Source of the DNA: an uncultured Bacteroidales bacterium
GTDB taxonomy: Bacteria; Bacteroidota; Bacteroidia; Bacteroidales; Muribaculaceae
Length of the DNA: 10,212 bases
Direction: 5' to 3'
Assembly: GCA_900552315.1 (NCBI GenBank)
Contig: URZM01000070.1
Coordinates: forward strand, 1 to 10,212
A program made the translations under genes and the position numbers. The notes beneath the pieces are model-generated. The model made no database searches. It was not told the DNA's origin and saw only the letters and a list, made by a program, of their open reading frames with translations. Each line of letters starts with the position of its first letter. Position 1 is the stretch's first letter. Below are positions 6,376 through 10,212 of the stretch, one piece after another.

Positions 6376-6583
6376 GTGAAAAATACTGAAACTTTAGGTC
6401 TGCAGAATAAAGAATCAGAAATCAGAAGCCACGCTCTAAGAACTTGTTCTTCGAATAATTCCGGCTATTCCACTCTATTGACATGACAATCTTGATCGGG
6501 CATCATATCATCAACAGGATTTTCGGGGTCAAGCCGAAATTACGGTGCATTTGTTAAATCCGGGCGAATGGAGTGTTAAAAAT
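6376..6583. other. Intergenic DNA with hairpins between lrgA and the transposase remnant
   Basis: No gene seen. It contains AAGAACTTGTTCTT (6438-6451; 6-base arms) and TTTCGG/CCGAAA (6521-6526 and 6534-6539; 7-base loop). The part closest to the remnant (about 6520-6583) may be the non-coding end of the ISL3 element, since it directly follows the transposase stop, but no terminal repeat pair is visible because the other end is missing. Confidence 0.35.
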
Positions 6584-6853
6584 TCAGGCGTATAGCTTGA
6601 CGAGGCGGAAGATGAAGGAATCACGGTCTCGTACACCCCGCATCTGTGCACGGAATATTTTGACTTTGGAGTTGAATGCCTCGGCAGAGGCGTTGGTTGC
6701 TCGCCGACGAAAGTAGTTGAGGATTGTCGGAGCATGATTTTTGAATGTCTTGATCACAGAGCGGAAATTGCTGTTGGCCAGTCTCATCACCTTTTCATAC
6801 CACATGTTCATTTTCCCCATGGCTTTTGTCGGGGAAATCTCTAATGATGACAT
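6584..6853 (-). pseudogene. ISL3-type transposase, C-terminal remnant
   Basis: The 89 residues match the C-terminal end of DDE transposases of the ISL3 family: W-Y-E-K-V, then T-I-L-N-Y-F..R-A-T-N-A-S-A-E-A-F-N-S-K-V-K carrying the last catalytic Glu (in S-A-E), then F-R-A-Q-M-R-G-V and the terminal F-R-L-V-K-L-Y-A. Intact members are about 300-400 residues, so the N-terminal three quarters, including both catalytic Asp residues, are missing. An in-frame TAG lies two codons upstream of the first ATG, marking the break at about 6854-6860. It cannot be an active transposase. It marks an old insertion or deletion scar between lrgAB and the acetyltransferase operon. Confidence 0.85.
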
Positions 6854-6927
6854 ACCCTATTTTTATCAATAAGAGAAACTGGTAATAAATGACGGGAAAT
6901 CGGTATGAGACAGCGAGGAGTAGCCAC

Positions 6928-6935
6928 TAACTTTG
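6928..6935 (+). promoter_or_regulatory. Probable promoter of the acetyltransferase-dehydrogenase operon (-7 box)
   Basis: TAACTTTG, identical to the -7 box of three other promoters in this window. The -33 position (20 bases upstream) reads TATG, a poor match. The start codon is 53 bases downstream. The leader contains a small hairpin, TCGTA (6952-6956) with TACGA (6960-6964). The site lies just beyond the broken end of the transposase remnant, so the operon has its own promoter. Confidence 0.6.
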
Positions 6936-6987
6936 CAGTCTGTAAAAATAGTCGTAGTCTACGAACTCAAAAAAGCAATCTAATGAA

Positions 6988-7551
6988 ATGACGATAACCG
7001 AATTTTTTGAACTGATGGACTCCGGGACTGCTGTTGTCGCCGGGTCCTCAGCCCATGAGGTGATGCACAGACTCGCACAGGATGCCATAAGACTTTGCTT
7101 GCAGCTAAATAATACATATCATACAGAAGCTGAGATAACAGTTCTACTATCGGAACTGACCGGACGCGAGGTCCATGAATCCAACCGGCTTTTCCCGCCG
7201 TTCAACACGGAGTGCGGTAAGAATATCCATCTCGGCAAACGTGTATTTATCAATTCCGGGTGCAAATTTCAGGACCAAGGCGGCATCTATATCGGCGATG
7301 ACTCACTGATCGGACATAACTGCGTGATCGCCACACTTAATCACGCACAGGACCCGGAACATCGCGGGGATATGATACCAGCCGCAGTAAGAATCGGCAG
7401 CAAAGTATGGGTAGGGGCCAATGTCACGATCCTGCCGGGTGTGACGATAGGAGACGGAGCCATAATAGCCGCAGGTGCAGTCGTGAACCGCGATGTCGCA
7501 CCCCGTACTATTGTCGGGGGTGTTCCGGCAAAACTGATTAAGCAGATATAA
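6988..7551 (+). CDS. Hexapeptide-repeat sugar O-acetyltransferase (maltose/galactoside acetyltransferase type)
   Basis: A 187-residue, acetyl-CoA-dependent O-acetyltransferase of the left-handed beta-helix family. An N-terminal helical part (about 1-70) is followed by hexapeptide repeats from about residue 77 to 175 (I-H-L-G-K-R, I-Y-I-G-D-D, V-W-V-G-A-N, V-T-I-G-D-G). The expected catalytic His is His119 in T-L-N-H-A. The C-terminal G-V-P-A-K-L-I is typical of the maltose/galactoside group. Members form trimers. The real acceptor sugar cannot be told from sequence. The gene is followed after 12 bases by the alcohol dehydrogenase, so they form an operon. The start at 6988 overlaps a two-codon ATG-AAA-TGA at 6983, probably by chance. 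Confidence 0.9.
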   Translation: MTITEFFELMDSGTAVVAGSSAHEVMHRLAQDAIRLCLQLNNTYHTEAEITVLLSELTGREVHESNRLFPPFNTECGKNIHLGKRVFINSGCKFQDQGGIYIGDDSLIGHNCVIATLNHAQDPEHRGDMIPAAVRIGSKVWVGANVTILPGVTIGDGAIIAAGAVVNRDVAPRTIVGGVPAKLIKQI

Positions 7552-7563
7552 CAAGACGAAAAT

Positions 7564-8739
7564 ATGTTAGGAAATTTCATTTATTCAAACCCGACAAAGC
7601 TTTATTTCGGCGACGAGGCACAGAAAAACCTTGTGGCCGCCTTGAGCGGATTCGGTAAAAAAGTCCTGCTCACATACGGAGGAGGCTCCATAAAACGCAA
7701 CGGAATATACGACGATGTGATTGCCGCCCTTAACGAGGCAGGGAAGGAGGTCGTGGAACTCCCCGGAGTAACGCCCAATCCCACACTTGCCAAAGTAAAA
7801 GAGGGAGTGGAAACAGTGCGCCGCAACAATGTGGATTTCATACTCGCAGTGGGAGGCGGCTCGACAATCGACTATGCCAAAGCCGTAAGCGCGTCTGCCG
7901 GTTATGAGGGCGACGCATGGCAGCATTTCTGGGTAGAACAGGCTGAGCCGGCACCGGACCAGAAGTTGATCCCAATCGGAGCAGTCCTGACCATGGCAGG
8001 CACCGGGTCTGAAATGAACGGCGGCTCCGTAATCACCAATCAGGAGACCAAGATGAAAATCGGCAAGGTGTTCGGCGACAATCTGATGCCGCGTTTTGCC
8101 GTGCTTAATCCTCGCTATACATTCTCAGTGCCTAAGCGTCAGATGGTAGCGGGTATATTTGATATAATGAGCCACATAATGGAACAATATTTCTCCGGCG
8201 ATGACGACTCCACTTCCGACTATCTCGCCGAGGGATTGATGCGTTCCGTAATCAAATCAGGCATAGAGGCGGTGAAAGACCCTGAAAACTACGAGGCACG
8301 TTCAAATATAATGTGGTCGGCGACATGGGCGTTGAACACACTCATCGGCGAAGGCAAGACTCAGGACTGGGAAGTCCACATGCTCGGCCATGCCATAAGT
8401 GCATACACCGACGCAACCCACGGAATGACACTTGCGGCTGTCTCACCCTCCTACTATCGCCTTATAATGAACTATGGAGTCAAGAAGTTTGCCCGCTTTG
8501 CCCATGTGGTATGGAACATACCCACGGAAGGTAAGACCGATGAACAGCTTGCAACCGCCGGCATAGAGGCCCTTGCCGCGTGGATCAAGGAGATCGGGGC
8601 AGCTTCCGATATTTCATCGCTCGGTGTCACACCGGATATGATAGAGGGAATAGCGGATGCAACTCTCGTAATGACCGGCGGTTACCATCAGTTGAACCGT
8701 GATGAAATCGTTGGAATTTTACGTAGCAGTCTAACCTAA
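7564..8739 (+). CDS. Iron-type (group III) alcohol dehydrogenase, YqhD/BdhA-like
   Basis: A 391-residue NAD(P)H-dependent alcohol dehydrogenase or aldehyde reductase. The N-terminal nucleotide-binding domain has G-G-G-S (97-100) and the T-G-S-E stretch (147-150). The C-terminal helical domain supplies all four metal ligands: Asp200 and His204 (D-I-M-S-H), His272 (V-H-M-L-G-H) and His286 (D-A-T-H-G-M). The spacing of the last two matches YqhD. Family members reduce short-chain aldehydes, including butanal and methylglyoxal-type toxic aldehydes, with NADPH preferred in the YqhD branch. Length is normal. It follows the acetyltransferase with a 12-base gap and is closed by a hairpin 16 bases after its stop. 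Whether it serves fermentation or aldehyde detoxification is not shown by the context. Confidence 0.93.
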   Translation: MLGNFIYSNPTKLYFGDEAQKNLVAALSGFGKKVLLTYGGGSIKRNGIYDDVIAALNEAGKEVVELPGVTPNPTLAKVKEGVETVRRNNVDFILAVGGGSTIDYAKAVSASAGYEGDAWQHFWVEQAEPAPDQKLIPIGAVLTMAGTGSEMNGGSVITNQETKMKIGKVFGDNLMPRFAVLNPRYTFSVPKRQMVAGIFDIMSHIMEQYFSGDDDSTSDYLAEGLMRSVIKSGIEAVKDPENYEARSNIMWSATWALNTLIGEGKTQDWEVHMLGHAISAYTDATHGMTLAAVSPSYYRLIMNYGVKKFARFAHVVWNIPTEGKTDEQLATAGIEALAAWIKEIGAASDISSLGVTPDMIEGIADATLVMTGGYHQLNRDEIVGILRSSLT

Positions 8740-8754
8740 AGTCCCTGAAAAACG

Positions 8755-8797
8755 AAAGCCGGATCTGTCAATCACGACAGACCCGGCTTTGTTTCGG
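8755..8797 (+). terminator. Hairpin terminator after the dehydrogenase gene
   Basis: AAAGCCGG (8755-8762), one mismatch, TCTGTC (8764-8769), a 6-base loop, GACAGA (8776-8781), the mismatch partner and CCGGCTTT (8783-8790) form a 14-pair stem, followed by a short interrupted T tract (TTTGTTT). The complementary left flank is A-rich, so it could act in both directions, although nothing arrives from the right. Confidence 0.75.
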
Positions 8798-8798
8798 A

Positions 8799-8830
8799 CT
8801 TGCACAGGTAGAAGAAAATGATTAAATTTG
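8799..8830 (+). promoter_or_regulatory. Promoter of the ADP-ribosylglycohydrolase-exonuclease operon
   Basis: CTTG (8799-8802) is followed after 20 bases by TAAATTTG (8823-8830), a good Bacteroidota -33/-7 pair. It begins right after the preceding terminator. The next ATG is at 8834, four bases past the -7 box, and the glycohydrolase ATG is at 8942, giving a leader of about 105 bases. Confidence 0.65.
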
Positions 8831-8833
8831 CAA

Positions 8834-8929
8834 ATGGCTCGGATACTTGTGGCGACAGGTAATGTAGCTGAAAAGGCCAGAGCTGGATTTTGGTATTGCC
8901 GGATTCGTCTCGGACAAGACATGTTCTAA
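8834..8929 (+). CDS. Possible 31-residue leader ORF
   Basis: An ATG four bases after the -7 box opens a 31-codon frame that ends in TAA 12 bases before the glycohydrolase start. The product begins M-A-R-I-L-V-A-T-G and is basic, with an aromatic stretch (F-W-Y-C) near residue 20. It has no recognised domain or signal peptide. The initiation site would be at or almost at the mRNA 5' end. A frame this long arises by chance fairly often, so only its position between promoter and gene favours it. It could be a leaderless small protein, a regulatory uORF or nothing. Confidence 0.3.
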   Translation: MARILVATGNVAEKARAGFWYCRIRLGQDMF

Positions 8930-8941
8930 TAACGATTGAAA

Positions 8942-9709
8942 ATGATAGGAGCGATAATTGGCGACATAGCCGGGAGCTGTTATGAGTTCAACAACACGTC
9001 GGACTATGACTTTCCCATGTTCAGTGAGGACAAGAGTTTCACTGACGACACGATATGTACCGTTGCTGTGGCGGACGCAGTCATGAACCACAGGGATTTC
9101 CAGACATCTATGCGGGAATGGTGCCGCAAATATCCTCATCCCATGGGGGAGTACGGCAGCTGTTTTTTCAACTGGGTGATGCGCCCTGACCCGCATCCGT
9201 ACAAAAGCTATGGCAACGGCTCGGCTATGCGTGTCAGCCCGGTGGCGTGGCTGTGCGCCGATGAGGATGAGGTGAGGCTACTGGCCGAGCGGTCTGCCGC
9301 TATCACGCACAATCATCCTGAAGGCATAAAGGGGGCCGTAAGCATTGCGGTGGCCATATACCGGATGAGGACAGCCGCGCGGAAGACATCCGGAATCTTT
9401 GAGGCGGTGGCCAGGGAGTTTTATGGAGACGACGCCTTCTCTGCCCTTCCTGACAGAGGGCGCTTCGACGTGACCTGTCAGGGCTGCGTGCCTCTGGCGT
9501 TGTATCTGGCCTCACGCTCGGCGAGCTTTGAGGATGCCGTGCGTCTGGCCGTCTCCTATGGCGGCGATACCGACACGGTGGGCGCCATTGTCGGCTCTCT
9601 CGCGGAGGCCCGGCACGGTGTGCCTCCGGAGATGGTGGAGCGCGCAAAGTCCTATCTGCCGGAGGATATCCTCGAGGTGGTCAATCAGTTCGAGGCGAGA
9701 AGACTATGA
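8942..9709 (+). CDS. ADP-ribosylglycohydrolase family protein
   Basis: A 255-residue protein of the ARH/DraG fold, which uses two Mg ions to cleave ADP-ribose from proteins, nucleic acids or small molecules. Metal-binding motifs are all present: G-D (7-8), F-T-D-D-T (33-37) and the C-terminal G-G-D-T-D-T (207-212). Also typical are N-G-S-A-M-R (92-97) and T-H-N-H-P-E-G (122-128). The ATG at 8942 is preferred to an in-frame TTG six bases upstream because it gives the usual M-I-G-A-I-I-G-D-I-A-G-S start. No partner ADP-ribosyltransferase is in the window and no nitrogenase-type context exists, so the DraG role is unlikely and the substrate is unknown. Its stop overlaps the next start (ATGA), which implies translational coupling with a nuclease. 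High GC matches its neighbour to the right. Confidence 0.92.
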   Translation: MIGAIIGDIAGSCYEFNNTSDYDFPMFSEDKSFTDDTICTVAVADAVMNHRDFQTSMREWCRKYPHPMGEYGSCFFNWVMRPDPHPYKSYGNGSAMRVSPVAWLCADEDEVRLLAERSAAITHNHPEGIKGAVSIAVAIYRMRTAARKTSGIFEAVAREFYGDDAFSALPDRGRFDVTCQGCVPLALYLASRSASFEDAVRLAVSYGGDTDTVGAIVGSLAEARHGVPPEMVERAKSYLPEDILEVVNQFEARRL

Positions 9710-10194
9710 AGGATTTTGCTGCTATAGATTTCGAGACGGCCAACGGGCAGCGCTCCAGCGTATGCAGCGTCGGCGTGGTCGTGGTGCGCGGAGGCGAGAT
9801 TGTGGACAGGTTCTACAGCCTTATACGGCCCGTCCCCAATTATTATACCCACTGGACCACGCAGGGCCATGGACTGACGCGTCTGGATACCGACGGGCAA
9901 CCTGCATTTCCCGAGGTCTGGGAGCAGGTCGCGCCCCGCATCCAGGGGTTGCCCCTTGTGGCGCACAACCGCCCCTTCGACGAAGGTTGCCTCAAGGCCG
10001 TGTTCGAGGCATACGGGATGACGTATCCGGGTTACGAGTTCCACTGCACGCTTGCCGCTTCGCGTCGGTGCCTGCGGCTGCGCAGCCATCAGCTACACCT
10101 CTCGGCGGCCGCCTGCGGCTACGACATGGAGAACCATCACCACGCCCTCTGCGATGCCGAGGCATGCGCCGCCATCGCCCTAAAAATCCTGTAG
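9706..10194 (+). CDS. DnaQ-like DEDDh 3'-5' exonuclease
   Basis: A 162-residue exonuclease domain alone, without polymerase, helicase or BRCT parts. The four acidic residues are in place: Asp8 and Glu10 (D-F-E-T), Asp92 (A-H-N-R-P-F-D) and Asp150, with the DEDDh histidine in H-x-A-x-x-D (145-150). The family removes nucleotides from 3' ends of DNA or RNA, and members include DNA polymerase III epsilon, RNase T and oligoribonuclease. The domain is of normal length and complete. It overlaps the glycohydrolase gene by four bases and so is probably made in step with it. Only 18 bases follow, so it cannot be seen whether the operon goes on. A proofreading subunit role is possible but not required. 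Confidence 0.92.
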   Translation: MKDFAAIDFETANGQRSSVCSVGVVVVRGGEIVDRFYSLIRPVPNYYTHWTTQGHGLTRLDTDGQPAFPEVWEQVAPRIQGLPLVAHNRPFDEGCLKAVFEAYGMTYPGYEFHCTLAASRRCLRLRSHQLHLSAAACGYDMENHHHALCDAEACAAIALKIL

Positions 10195-10212
10195 CCGCCC
10201 CCTTCTACCGAT

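Noticed and set aside
7303..7580. Two leftward frames over the acetyltransferase
   Set aside because: They are shadows of the hexapeptide repeats on the plus strand, with no domain of their own.
9303..9647. 114-residue leftward frame
   Set aside because: Antisense of the ADP-ribosylglycohydrolase, Pro/Arg-rich low complexity.

Overview
The window looks like chromosomal DNA from the Bacteroidota, most likely order Bacteroidales. Four lines of evidence agree. Seven promoters carry the Bacteroidota-type -7 box TAnnTTTG, most with a TTTG- or TTG-like -33 box 19-20 bases upstream. The iron transporter is a FeoA-FeoB fusion. There is an HU-like/SPOR membrane protein. The tmRNA carries a tag of the G-E-N-N-Y-A-L-A-A type. 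No Shine-Dalgarno sequences stand out, as expected for this phylum. The family cannot be fixed from the sequence alone.

Left part (1-4100): two leftward genes, each with its own promoter. The first (288-1256) encodes a membrane-anchored protein with an N-terminal HU-like region and a C-terminal SPOR domain. The second (1505-3952) encodes the ferrous iron transporter FeoAB. An 18-base perfect palindrome lies just upstream of the feoAB promoter. A well-formed promoter at 178-209 points rightward into the 3' end of the first gene and has no obvious product.

Middle (4060-5260): about 600 bases of gene-free, C-rich DNA with several palindromic, REP-like elements. It is followed by the tmRNA gene ssrA with a clear promoter and intrinsic terminator. 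The encoded tag reads G-E-N-N-N-Y-A-L-A-A, one Asn longer than the tag I know for relatives.

Right of tmRNA (5230-6860): a leftward lrgA-lrgB operon with a TAATG overlap and its own terminator, then a 5'-truncated ISL3-type transposase remnant.

Right part (6928-10212): two rightward units. The first pairs a hexapeptide sugar O-acetyltransferase with a YqhD/BdhA-like iron-type alcohol dehydrogenase and ends in a hairpin. The second begins at a promoter at 8799-8830, passes through a possible 31-codon leader ORF, and continues with an ADP-ribosylglycohydrolase. That gene overlaps by four bases with a DEDDh (DnaQ-like) exonuclease that finishes just inside the window. This translationally coupled pair is the best candidate for an uncharacterised functional unit, but that is inference.
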